NCBI GenBank assembly: GCA_965247735.1
Contig: CBDFHN010000002.1
Location: 186,001-250,000, forward strand
Length of the DNA: 64,000 nucleotides
Source of the DNA: JAOXRU01 sp965247735
GTDB lineage: Bacteria > Bacteroidota > Bacteroidia > Flavobacteriales > Flavobacteriaceae
Direction of reading: 5' to 3'
A program made the position numbers and the translations under genes. Every line of letters begins with the position of its first letter. Position 1 is the first letter of the stretch. This document shows positions 25,594-33,321 of the stretch, one piece after another. The notes under the pieces are model-generated. The model did no database searches and was not told where the DNA came from. It was given only the letters and a program-made list of their open reading frames with translations.

Positions 25594-25622
25594 TGCATCA
25601 TTATTAAAAATCCTCGTCTTAT
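25594..25622 (+). promoter_or_regulatory. ECF-type promoter motif, copy 3 (before the secreted Cys-rich gene)
   Basis: TGCATCATTATTAAA, six variable bases, then CGTCTTAT: one mismatch to the other two copies in the upstream half and the same spacing. It lies 39 bp before the ATG at 25662. Confidence 0.7.
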
Positions 25623-25661
25623 CAGATATAAACAAATGTTTAATTCAAAAATCTGATAAAA

Positions 25662-26189
25662 ATGAAACTTAATTTAAAAGCATTAGCCGTAGCATTTACT
25701 ATGGTATTAGGAATGTTATTTACAACCAATGTATCTGCGCAATCGTCTTGTTGTGGTGGAGGTGAAAAGCATGATGAAGCAAGCTGTAAAACTGACCATA
25801 AAAAAGATGGAAAATCTTCTTGTGGAACATCTTCAACTACAACTGAATCCACATCAGGTTGTTCCCCTTCAAGCTGTCGTGGAGCAAAAACGAAATTTGG
25901 TGAAGCTAAAGTTATTTCTAATTTAAGAAGTAATCTCGTGGCGCTTAAAACCAAAATGGAAAAATCAAAAAGGCCAAAGTTCGAAACACGTTCTTTCGAT
26001 ATTCACGGTATTGTTGGTAAATCAGACGATGAAAGCTTACGAATTATTATAAAAGAGTTAAAACTAATGGAAACGGAATTTTCTAACAAAACAAAGTTTA
26101 AATCTTTAGTTTTTAAGCTACCAGATAACAAAGCGAAACAAATTACCTATTTAGAAAGTAGAATTGAAGGACTTAAAAAATTCTTGTAA
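25662..26189 (+). CDS. Secreted Cys-rich protein in the SigZ cluster
   Basis: This is a 175-residue protein with a signal peptide ending NVSAQ (residue 26). The mature N-terminus carries six Cys in ~45 residues (SSCCGGG, ASCK, SSCG, SGCSPSSCRG) mixed with Lys/His/Ser, a likely metal- or metalloid-binding region. The last ~95 residues are helical and charged (LRIIIKELKLMETEF). It has its own copy of the ECF-type promoter motif and so probably belongs to the SigZ-like regulon, acting in the periplasm. No named family recognised. Confidence 0.78.
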   Translation: MKLNLKALAVAFTMVLGMLFTTNVSAQSSCCGGGEKHDEASCKTDHKKDGKSSCGTSSTTTESTSGCSPSSCRGAKTKFGEAKVISNLRSNLVALKTKMEKSKRPKFETRSFDIHGIVGKSDDESLRIIIKELKLMETEFSNKTKFKSLVFKLPDNKAKQITYLESRIEGLKKFL

Positions 26190-26201
26190 CAATAATGTCT
26201 G

Positions 26202-26290
26202 GTTGAGCATTGTCGATAACAAAATATATTTTGGTTGAAGGCAGCTTACGAAGTAAGTAGAAACCTAATAACATCTCGACTGTGCTCAAT
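26202..26290. repeat. Nested palindromic element between two genes
   Basis: The outer arms GTTGAGCATTGTCGATA (26202-) and ATCTCGACTGTGCTCAAT (26273-26290) are imperfect reverse complements (about 13 of 17). Inside lies a second hairpin with CTTAC/GTAAG arms. The outer arms resemble the GAGCxxxGTCGA-type palindromic repeats often seen between flavobacterial genes. It may serve as a terminator or be a small non-autonomous repeat. Confidence 0.45.
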
Positions 26291-26315
26291 ATGACAATCC
26301 CAATTAAATCTCACA

Positions 26316-27338
26316 ATGACTTTTAGAAAAATTATTAGCCTTTCTATAGGCATTAGCTTTGTTGTATTATTAATTACCGGAATCTTATCATATTTTCAAG
26401 TATATGCTCGTAGTACTGCGACATTGCATACTGTTTTTGGAATCTTATTTTCATTAGGAATTTTATTCCATCTAAAAAATAATTTCCGTTCCTTAAAAAT
26501 GTATTCCAAAGGAAAATGGATACTATTTATCGCATTAATTGGAGGATTATTCTTTTTAGGAGCTGCGTATCAAATATCACCATTTAATCAATTAATGGAT
26601 TTTGGAGACAAACAAAAAGCAACTTCCAAAAAGGAATTAAATCGGTCAACTTATGAAATTGTGGAAATGAACATGTCCAACAAGCTTCAATTAACAATAG
26701 ACGTATTGCGTTCAGAACATTATTGGCATCCACAAATGGCAATTTGGGTAGAAGATGAAGGAGGCAATTATGTAAAAACACTTTTTGTATCGAAAGCTAC
26801 AGCAAAAGGTTTGTTTTTTGGGGGAAGGAGTAAAGATAATTTCAAAACTTTTGATGAAAGCAAAGACGTTTCTGGTGATTATAGGCGTGTGAATGCTTTG
26901 CCAGTTTGGTCGTACAAAAGAGCTGTGGAGTATGCCGACGGATTATATGTTCCGCCAATTAATAACCCGTTGCCAGATGCTATTACAGGCGCTACAATAA
27001 CAAATAATTTTCAATTATTATCTTCTATTGAAGAGCGTTCGAAATTCCATTTAAAAATAGAAATTAACGTGGCTTTTGATGATAATGAATACTATTCAGC
27101 ATATGATTTCCCAGACGATAAAACCTTTCATAGTGGTACAGGGCAATTAGGACAGCCTTCAATAATTTTTGATGCTTTAATTGATATGAATGATAACAAA
27201 AACTATTATTTAATGCAATTAATTGGTCATGGACATTATTCAGGACAAAATGGAAACATTAATTCAGACATATCAACTTTAACTACTGCAAAACAAATTA
27301 TTGAACGCATTGTAGTTGGTGTGAAAATGGATTTGTAA
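26316..27338 (+). CDS. Membrane protein, DUF4405-like N-terminus plus DUF2271/FMN-binding-like C-terminus
   Basis: This is a 340-residue protein. Three hydrophobic segments (about 5-27, 36-52, 68-88) include HTVFGILFSLGILFHLKNN, which looks like a DUF4405/cytochrome-b-type helix pair with histidines. The ~240-residue extracytoplasmic remainder contains VLRSEHYWHPQMAIWVEDE and PLPDAITGATITNNF. The latter resembles the DAxTGATxT motif of covalent FMN-binding or DUF2271-type domains. An electron-transfer role at the membrane is plausible. It follows the Cys-rich redox cluster but is separated by a palindromic repeat and has no ECF motif, so membership of that regulon is uncertain. Confidence 0.65.
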   Translation: MTFRKIISLSIGISFVVLLITGILSYFQVYARSTATLHTVFGILFSLGILFHLKNNFRSLKMYSKGKWILFIALIGGLFFLGAAYQISPFNQLMDFGDKQKATSKKELNRSTYEIVEMNMSNKLQLTIDVLRSEHYWHPQMAIWVEDEGGNYVKTLFVSKATAKGLFFGGRSKDNFKTFDESKDVSGDYRRVNALPVWSYKRAVEYADGLYVPPINNPLPDAITGATITNNFQLLSSIEERSKFHLKIEINVAFDDNEYYSAYDFPDDKTFHSGTGQLGQPSIIFDALIDMNDNKNYYLMQLIGHGHYSGQNGNINSDISTLTTAKQIIERIVVGVKMDL

Positions 27339-27468
27339 TTTATCATATGGTTTCCTCAAACCACCTACAAGGTCACTTCACAAAGCATTTTGGACGTTTC
27401 ACTTTAAAATCAAGATTTACCTTCAAATACTAAAATACATTTGTCTTATAATTATGAAGATAATAAAA

Positions 27469-27804
27469 ATGAAGACGGTAACAAAAAATTCTGGAAGCAT
27501 TCCAATATTTCCTGCCTATTTTCCGATTCCAGATAAAATCTTAGAACTGGTACACGGGTTTAGTAAAGTCTCTGTTCTTTTAGATACCAATACCTATGAG
27601 GTCCCTGCATTAAGTTTAGAGAGCTTTGGAACCTATAAAGCGATTGTTTATAGAATTAATCAAGAATATGTGGATTTATTTGATAGCCAAAGCACCCAAG
27701 ATTCTAGAGATTTAATAATAGCACCTTCAAATGTAGATAATGCACTTGGAATATTTACGGCTATAGCAGGGGCTGATGTATATTTTGAAGTATTAGAAAA
27801 CTAA
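27469..27804 (+). CDS. Hypothetical protein, 111-116 residues
   Basis: This is a small soluble protein without signal peptide. It starts MKTVTKNSG at 27469, or 27454 if the first ATG is used. A -7-like TACATTTG at 27436-27443 lies just upstream, which favours the later start. The core IPDKILELVHGFSKVSVLLD and SFGTYKAIVYRINQEYVDLF suggests a small alpha-beta fold. No family recognised, and there is no same-strand partner gene close by. Confidence 0.55.
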   Translation: MKTVTKNSGSIPIFPAYFPIPDKILELVHGFSKVSVLLDTNTYEVPALSLESFGTYKAIVYRINQEYVDLFDSQSTQDSRDLIIAPSNVDNALGIFTAIAGADVYFEVLEN

Positions 27805-27947
27805 ATGAGGTCATCTAAAAAAGTGAAGAAGTAAGAAAAACGTTTATAGAATTTATGTTGTGGTATAAATTGTTAATAATGTTGAAATTGAATGAGAAGC
27901 AATAAACATCACTTTTTACCAAGTACAAACGCAATTCGATGTTTTAA

Positions 27948-28121
27948 GGAAGAAATAAGAACAAACGATGTTATAAAGTTTTTTTTGCGGCTGTTGGTAC
28001 TAAAATTAAATTCTATTTGGATAAAAAACCTGATAGGATTTTGTTTGCTAAACCAGATATTAGTAGAGTCGTTGGTAGTTACGTAGAAAGCAATAGGAAT
28101 GAGTCAAGAATTAGCACTTGA
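27948..28121 (+). pseudogene. Probable gene remnant
   Basis: In frame with a stop at 28119 there is a plausible protein end (TKIKFYLDKKPDRILFAKPD, then SRVVGSYVES) but no start codon and a stop just upstream (27945). The remainder of the 27805-28127 gap shows no other gene. It is most likely the 3' remnant of a decayed gene. The family is unknown. Confidence 0.35.
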
Positions 28122-28127
28122 TAGTGC

Positions 28128-28832
28128 CTAATTATTAATTAATTTAATAATTTCTTTATAAGACGCACCAATCGGAATTTCTATACCACCTAGTAAGATA
28201 ATATCTTTTGATGTTAAAGCAGCAATTTTCTTGGTATTAACAATATAGGAACGATGTACCCTCAACAAATAAGAAGGCAATCTTTGAACAAAAGAACTTA
28301 TTTTATCTTTTGTAATTACGGTGTCGTTTACGGTATGTATTCTCACATAATCCTTAATACTGTCAATAAACAGAATGTTGTTAAATTCTATTCTAATCAT
28401 CCTTTTGTTTGAATTAACAAAAATATGATCTAATGTTATATCCATCTCTGATGAAGTGTGATTAGCATCGGTGGCTACATTCAATGCCTTGTATTTGTTG
28501 ATAGCTTTATAAAATCGAATAAAAGATATTGGCTTTAATAAATAGTCAATGATATCCAATTCATAACCTTCTAAAGCATATTCTCTGTAAGCAGTTGTTA
28601 ATATGACTTTGGGTTTTATAGTCGTATTCTTTATAAAGTCAATTCCTGTAACTACGGGCATTTGGATATCCAAAAAAAGTAGGTCCACTGTAGCGTTTTG
28701 AAGGAAATCTCCAGCTGTTATAGGATTATCAAATGTTGATATCAATTCAAGATCTGGCACTTTCATGATGTGGTTTTGAAGTACCTTAATGGCTAACGGC
28801 TCGTCATCTACGACCATACATTTTATTCCCAT
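28128..28832 (-). CDS. LytTR-family response regulator (third pair)
   Basis: This is a 234-residue response regulator. The receiver has DD at 9-10, phosphoacceptor Asp55 in LLFLDIQMPV, TTAYREYA and LLKPISFIRFYKA. The C-terminal LytTR domain contains FVNSNKRMIRIEFNNILFID, RVHRSYIVNTKKI and PIGASYKEIIK. It is one base downstream of the sensor kinase gene. The pair is divergent from a serine-hydrolase-like lipoprotein gene. The intergenic region contains TACGTTTGT (30086-30094), which fits the LytTR half-site consensus at every position. Confidence 0.93.
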   Translation of the reverse strand: MGIKCMVVDDEPLAIKVLQNHIMKVPDLELISTFDNPITAGDFLQNATVDLLFLDIQMPVVTGIDFIKNTTIKPKVILTTAYREYALEGYELDIIDYLLKPISFIRFYKAINKYKALNVATDANHTSSEMDITLDHIFVNSNKRMIRIEFNNILFIDSIKDYVRIHTVNDTVITKDKISSFVQRLPSYLLRVHRSYIVNTKKIAALTSKDIILLGGIEIPIGASYKEIIKLINN

Positions 28833-28833
28833 A

Positions 28834-29910
28834 TTACTTTAAATTAATGTTTAATATTACCTGAAAATCATTATCAGTCTTAGTACTTTCTAGGTCATAG
28901 TTATCTTTATAGTTAAGTTCTAATTGTCTTTCGGCATTGGAAAAACCAATTCCAGAATGTGGTCCATTACTCGTATCGTCTGGGCTGTTATCAAATCTTG
29001 TATTAAAAACCTTAAAGCAAAGTCGATCTTGGTTTGTGGTTAGTTCAATTCTAATTACCGATTTTATGGGGCTTTTACTCGCACCATGTTTAAAAGCATT
29101 TTCGACAAACGATATTAGAATTAAAGGGGCTATCAGTACATTGGGAGAATGTAGGTGGTATATAAAGTTCAATGTTAACTTATTACCATAACGCAACGAT
29201 TCCAAATCTATATAATCCTGTATAAAGGCAATTTCTTTTGTTAATGGAACTTCAGCATCTTTACACTGGTAAAGCATATAATCTAGCATGTCCGACAGTT
29301 TTAAAACAACATCTGATGCTTTTTCAGATCTTTCTAATGTTAATGAATACAGATTATTTAATGTATTAAACAAAAAATGCGGGTTTGTCTGCGCTTTTAA
29401 AAATTTAAGTTCCGTATTTGCTTTTTCTTTTTGTAAAACTTCCAATTGATGACGTTCTTCAAAACCATCTTTAAATGCTTTAACCATAAGCATTAAAAAA
29501 ACGAATACATAAACAGATGGAAAATAAACAACCGCCAAATGAAATGGATCTGATAATATTTCTATCAAACTTTTATAAGTGTAATATTTAGGAACAAAAA
29601 ATTTGGTCAAATACATACTTAAGAGCTTTGAACTAACCAATAACATATAAGCAGTAATCAAAAAGGATATTCCAAACTTAAAGTATTTTTTTCTAAATAG
29701 AAGTTTAGGTACCTGATAATAAACTAAAAAATAACTCGCAATTAACTGAGCTGGTAAAAAGCTTAAACTACTGAGAAGCGTCTTTTTAACACTTCCATCA
29801 TTTAATGCAGCCAATACAGGTAAACTTATAACTAATAGAAACCAAAATACGAAGTGCGAAACGATCCTGTTTTTAATGATCCAGTCGATAAAGTTCTTTC
29901 TTTTGACCAT
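28834..29910 (-). CDS. LytS-type membrane sensor histidine kinase (third pair)
   Basis: This is a kinase of about 358 residues, starting at MVKRKNFIDW; a start at 29982 would add 24 residues of unclear value. Four hydrophobic segments (roughly 15-33, 45-65, 76-96, 118-143) anchor it. It has the His_kinase motif KAQTNPHFLFNTLNNLYSLT and an ATPase domain with LILISFVENAFKHG and GIGFSNAERQLELNY. No separate sensor domain is present. It is followed after 1 bp by its LytTR response regulator. Confidence 0.9.
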   Translation of the reverse strand: MVKRKNFIDWIIKNRIVSHFVFWFLLVISLPVLAALNDGSVKKTLLSSLSFLPAQLIASYFLVYYQVPKLLFRKKYFKFGISFLITAYMLLVSSKLLSMYLTKFFVPKYYTYKSLIEILSDPFHLAVVYFPSVYVFVFLMLMVKAFKDGFEERHQLEVLQKEKANTELKFLKAQTNPHFLFNTLNNLYSLTLERSEKASDVVLKLSDMLDYMLYQCKDAEVPLTKEIAFIQDYIDLESLRYGNKLTLNFIYHLHSPNVLIAPLILISFVENAFKHGASKSPIKSVIRIELTTNQDRLCFKVFNTRFDNSPDDTSNGPHSGIGFSNAERQLELNYKDNYDLESTKTDNDFQVILNINLK

Positions 29911-30168
29911 AGTGTATAAATATATAAAATATGATTCTAGTATCGCTTTAAAAAAGACAAATCTTGATAATCTAATGCCCAAACCTAGTTTGCTACGGAT
30001 TTAGATGTTTTCCGTTAATAATAGGTTTATTTCTGCAAGAATATACTGTTCATCTATTTTGCAATTTTTGATTTATCACTTTCGATACGTTTGTCTAAGA
30101 ACAGAACATACATTTAGGTATTAGGGGACTACTTGCTCCTTATGAACCTCATAATAAAACTAAAAAAT

Positions 30169-31413
30169 ATGAAAAACATAACAGGACTACTACTTTTAAT
30201 TGTTCTTTTTCTTGCATGTGAAAAAGAGCAAAAAATGGACTCTGATGCCTTAAGCACAACACCTCCAAAATATGAAACGTATAATTATTCTGGATTTACA
30301 AAAGAAGAGATGTACGCATTCCATAAACATATTTACGAAGGTGGCAATTGGACCGTATATGGGGATACGGAGCGGTATTTTTACCTAAACTTCTCCGAAA
30401 TAGGGAATCACTCACGCATACCTAGTTCAGATACACCAAAAATTATCGAAGAAACGCCAAGGGATGATGTGAAAAATTTTATGACCACAACAGATTTAAA
30501 AAAAGGAGGCGGACTATCATTAAACGACTATATACAGCAAGTAGAAGTTAATGGGTTAATTATAATCCATAAAGGCAAAATTGTCTTTGAAGGCTATCCG
30601 AGAATGTTTCCAACCGATTTGCATATTAATATGTTAATAACCCAAGTCTTTGTTAGTACTTCAATTGCTATGTTAGAGGATAAAGGTTTAATCGATACTA
30701 GCAAGCCCATTGATCACTACTTTGATGGGCTTAAAAATTCAGGTTGGGAAGGCGTTCCAGTAATAGATATTCTTTCCATGAGTTCCGGAATTGACCGTGT
30801 CCCATTGGAGACCTATGAGAGAAGTTTTGACCCAATTAAGGATTTAACTACTGCTAAATCCTCCAGACCTTCAGGAATGGAGGTCCAATTTTCGAATGCC
30901 GATGCTGCCATATTAACCTTACTAGTTGAAAAAATTTCGGGTCTTACCTTTCACGATTTTGTGGAACAGGAAATATGGAAAAAGATAGGAGCAGAAAATA
31001 GTGCCCTTTTAGGAATCAATACTAATGGGATCTCTCGTTCATATGCCGATGGCATGTCAACAACACTTCGAGATCTTGCTAGATTTGGTCTTGCTTTTAC
31101 GCCTAGTGGTAGAATGAGCACCAATCCAATAATTTCTGATGCGCACTTATTTAAAATCCGAGATGTTAATAAAAACCTCAAAAGGACGTCACGATATTCA
31201 GGAGAAATAGCATATAGTAGTTATCAATGGGGAGCAGTATACGATGATGGCGATTTTTATAAAGGTGCACATGGGGGGCAAGGTCTTTATATATCACCTA
31301 CGAAAGATTTGATTATTGCATATTTCGGAACTGCCAATACTGATCGTCAAAGGAATCAACTTGATGTCATTGCTCGACAGCTTTCCAAATCTGGACTGTT
31401 TGATCTTGAATAA
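30169..31413 (+). CDS. Beta-lactamase-family serine-hydrolase-like lipoprotein lacking the SxxK motif
   Basis: This is a lipoprotein of about 414 residues (lipobox LFLACEKE). The fold signals of the class C beta-lactamase/PBP4-like family are present: NGLIIIHKGKIVFEGYP, PVIDILSMSSGIDR, VQFSNADAAILTLL at the YxN position, and GAHGGQGLYI at the HxG position. However the segment that should carry SxxK reads MLITQVFVSTSIAMLEDKG, with no Ser-x-x-Lys, so the enzyme may be inactive or may have changed function. The ATG at 30169 gives a normal lipoprotein signal. A leader resembling that of the 32343 gene precedes it. It is divergent from the third LytS/LytTR pair. Confidence 0.82.
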   Translation: MKNITGLLLLIVLFLACEKEQKMDSDALSTTPPKYETYNYSGFTKEEMYAFHKHIYEGGNWTVYGDTERYFYLNFSEIGNHSRIPSSDTPKIIEETPRDDVKNFMTTTDLKKGGGLSLNDYIQQVEVNGLIIIHKGKIVFEGYPRMFPTDLHINMLITQVFVSTSIAMLEDKGLIDTSKPIDHYFDGLKNSGWEGVPVIDILSMSSGIDRVPLETYERSFDPIKDLTTAKSSRPSGMEVQFSNADAAILTLLVEKISGLTFHDFVEQEIWKKIGAENSALLGINTNGISRSYADGMSTTLRDLARFGLAFTPSGRMSTNPIISDAHLFKIRDVNKNLKRTSRYSGEIAYSSYQWGAVYDDGDFYKGAHGGQGLYISPTKDLIIAYFGTANTDRQRNQLDVIARQLSKSGLFDLE

Positions 31414-31473
31414 AATGACCAACAAACGATATAGTACATCAAATATCTAAACCTTAGTAAACATTTATAAACT

Positions 31474-32238
31474 ATGAAAAACAGCACACGAATCATTTAT
31501 TTCACACTTCTATTAATAACAAGCCTTTGCTATGGGCAAAACCTACCAAAATTTGTACATATACAAGGCGGCACTTTTACTATGGGCGATGAAACGGGCT
31601 TAGGAAATAAGGATCAACGCCCAATTCACGCAGTTAGTGTAAAGGAGTTTAACATTAGCCAAACCGAAGTTACTGTAGCTCAATACCGCTATTATTGCAA
31701 GGCAACGGGGGCAGCCATGCCAAAAGCACCTAATTGGGGTTGGCAAAGCAATCATCCTATAGTAAATGTAAGCAGGCAAGATGCTATCAAGTATGCCAAT
31801 TGGCTTTCTAATAAATTAAAAAAAATTGTACGTCTCCCTTATGAGGCAGAATGGGAATACGCTGCCCGTGGTGGCAATAAATCCAAAGGCTACAAATATA
31901 GTGGTTCCAATAACATAACCGATGTAAGTTGGTATGATGGTAATTCTGATAAAAAAACAAACGCTGTAGCTGGCAAAAAAGCCAACGAATTAGGGTTGTA
32001 TGATATGAGTGGTAATGTTTTTGAATGGTGTATGGATACATACGGAAGCGATTATTATGCCAGCAGTCCTAAAAACAACCCTAAAGGAGCTACTAAAGGA
32101 AATGCTAGAGTAATACGTGGTGGTGGCTGGCACCTTAATGCCACTTTTTGCAGTGTTGCTTTTCGTTACGGAGCTACCTTTGATGGCGAACTGTACGACT
32201 ATTTTGGGTTTCGTGTGGTTTCGACCAAAAAACAATAA
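31474..32238 (+). CDS. Exported formylglycine-generating-enzyme-like (SUMF1/FGE-sulfatase) protein
   Basis: This is a 254-residue protein with a signal peptide ending LCYGQ. The FGE-sulfatase domain shows the usual order: FVHIQGGTFTMGDE, ISQTEVTVAQYRYYC, HPIVNVSRQDAIKYANWLS, RLPYEAEWEYAARGG, YDMSGNVFEWCMDTY, RVIRGGGWHLNA and DYFGFRVVS. The two-Cys active site of true FGE is not clear, so it is more likely a general SUMF1-fold protein, as is common in Bacteroidota. No sulfatase gene is adjacent. It lies 60 bp after the serine-hydrolase-like lipoprotein gene in the same direction. Confidence 0.88.
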   Translation: MKNSTRIIYFTLLLITSLCYGQNLPKFVHIQGGTFTMGDETGLGNKDQRPIHAVSVKEFNISQTEVTVAQYRYYCKATGAAMPKAPNWGWQSNHPIVNVSRQDAIKYANWLSNKLKKIVRLPYEAEWEYAARGGNKSKGYKYSGSNNITDVSWYDGNSDKKTNAVAGKKANELGLYDMSGNVFEWCMDTYGSDYYASSPKNNPKGATKGNARVIRGGGWHLNATFCSVAFRYGATFDGELYDYFGFRVVSTKKQ

Positions 32239-32284
32239 TAAAGTAGGGCTAGTAAAAGCCTAAAAAAAAATATAAACCAAATCA

Positions 32285-32325
32285 TAAATTTGGGGTTAAG
32301 GGAGTTACTTGCTTCATATGAACCA
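32285..32325 (+). promoter_or_regulatory. Promoter and leader shared with the 30169 gene
   Basis: TAAATTTG (32285-32292) fits the TAnnTTTG -7 element. The following leader (TTAAGGGAGTTACTTGCTTC, then ATATGAACC) is clearly similar to the leader at about 30119-30149 (TTAGGGGACTACTTGCTCC, then TTATGAACC), which follows TACATTTA. Each precedes a lipoprotein gene, which suggests a duplicated promoter/leader or a common regulatory element. Confidence 0.5.
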
Positions 32326-32342
32326 ACTAATAAGAAAAAACA

Positions 32343-33275
32343 ATGCATAAAGCGAATATTATTTTGATACTTATTTTGTCCTTACTTTTAAATGCCTGCG
32401 GTACTAAAAAACGGGGTTTAGCAGTTAGTGATTCAGAAACTATAGAAAGTCCGTATTTTGGACAAAAGCCACCTGGTTTAATTCCTGAGATTTTTGCGCC
32501 TGGAATCGTTTCAGTAGATGGAATATATGAAGGCAGTGTTTCTTTTTCTCCTGATTTTGATGAAATGTTTTTTTCACCAACAATAGAAGGGCATTCCTAT
32601 GTATATTTCTCAAAATTGGAAAACAAAAAATGGACTATACCTAAAAAAGCAAACTTTACAAAAGGAAAGATAAGTGATGAATTTAGTCCATTTGTGAGCC
32701 ATAATGGTAAAAGGATTTATTTTGCAACTTATGATTCTATAGCTCCTTTAAAAATTTGGTATGTAAACCGTCTTGAAGGTTCCTGGAGTGATGCAATACT
32801 ACTTGATTCTCCTATCAATAATGACAAGGTTGTTAAACCTACTGAAGCCAAAAACGGAGATCTTTTTTATGTAAATGAATCCAAAAAGAAAATGTATTAT
32901 GCACCTAACAAAAATGGTAAATTTCCTGAAGTCCACGAGGTTAAAATTAACTATGGTTCACTAGGTTATATTTCCCCATCTCAAGATTATTTACTGGTAC
33001 AAGCTCATAAAGAAAATGACAAAACAAAAGACATGGATGTTTACGTGTGTTTTAAGAAAAAAGATGGAACATGGTCAAGGCCAATTAATCTTGGAAATGC
33101 TGTAAATACTGATTATAGAGAAGGGAACCCTACAATTACTCCAAATGGGAAATATTTGTTTTTTAATAGATATATTGTAAAGGGAAAAAGAGGACTTCCT
33201 AATGTTTATTGGGTGAGTACAGAAATTATCAATAAGTTAAAAACGGCTTATTTTAAGGAGAAGCAACAAATTTAA
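32343..33275 (+). CDS. PD40 (WD40-like beta-propeller) lipoprotein, paralogue 1
   Basis: This is a 310-residue lipoprotein (lipobox LLNACGTK). After a short linker comes the signature ESPYFGQKPPGLIPEIFAPG, also present in the next gene, followed by beta-propeller (PD40) blades: SVSFSPDFDEMFFS, FVSHNGKRIYFA, SPSQDYLLVQ and NPTITPNGKYLFFNRY. Propellers of this type bind ligands or proteins at the outer membrane or periplasm and are common in polysaccharide- or protein-handling loci of Bacteroidota. It forms a tandem pair with the downstream paralogue. Confidence 0.85.
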   Translation: MHKANIILILILSLLLNACGTKKRGLAVSDSETIESPYFGQKPPGLIPEIFAPGIVSVDGIYEGSVSFSPDFDEMFFSPTIEGHSYVYFSKLENKKWTIPKKANFTKGKISDEFSPFVSHNGKRIYFATYDSIAPLKIWYVNRLEGSWSDAILLDSPINNDKVVKPTEAKNGDLFYVNESKKKMYYAPNKNGKFPEVHEVKINYGSLGYISPSQDYLLVQAHKENDKTKDMDVYVCFKKKDGTWSRPINLGNAVNTDYREGNPTITPNGKYLFFNRYIVKGKRGLPNVYWVSTEIINKLKTAYFKEKQQI

Positions 33276-33321
33276 GACACATATTTTTTACTCTAATACA
33301 TATTTTTTATAAATTTAAATC

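Noticed and set aside
27892..28086. 64-codon plus-strand ORF beginning MRSNKHHFLPS
   Set aside because: Its composition is unlike a protein of this genome, and a different frame over the same DNA gives a more protein-like remnant (27948-28121).
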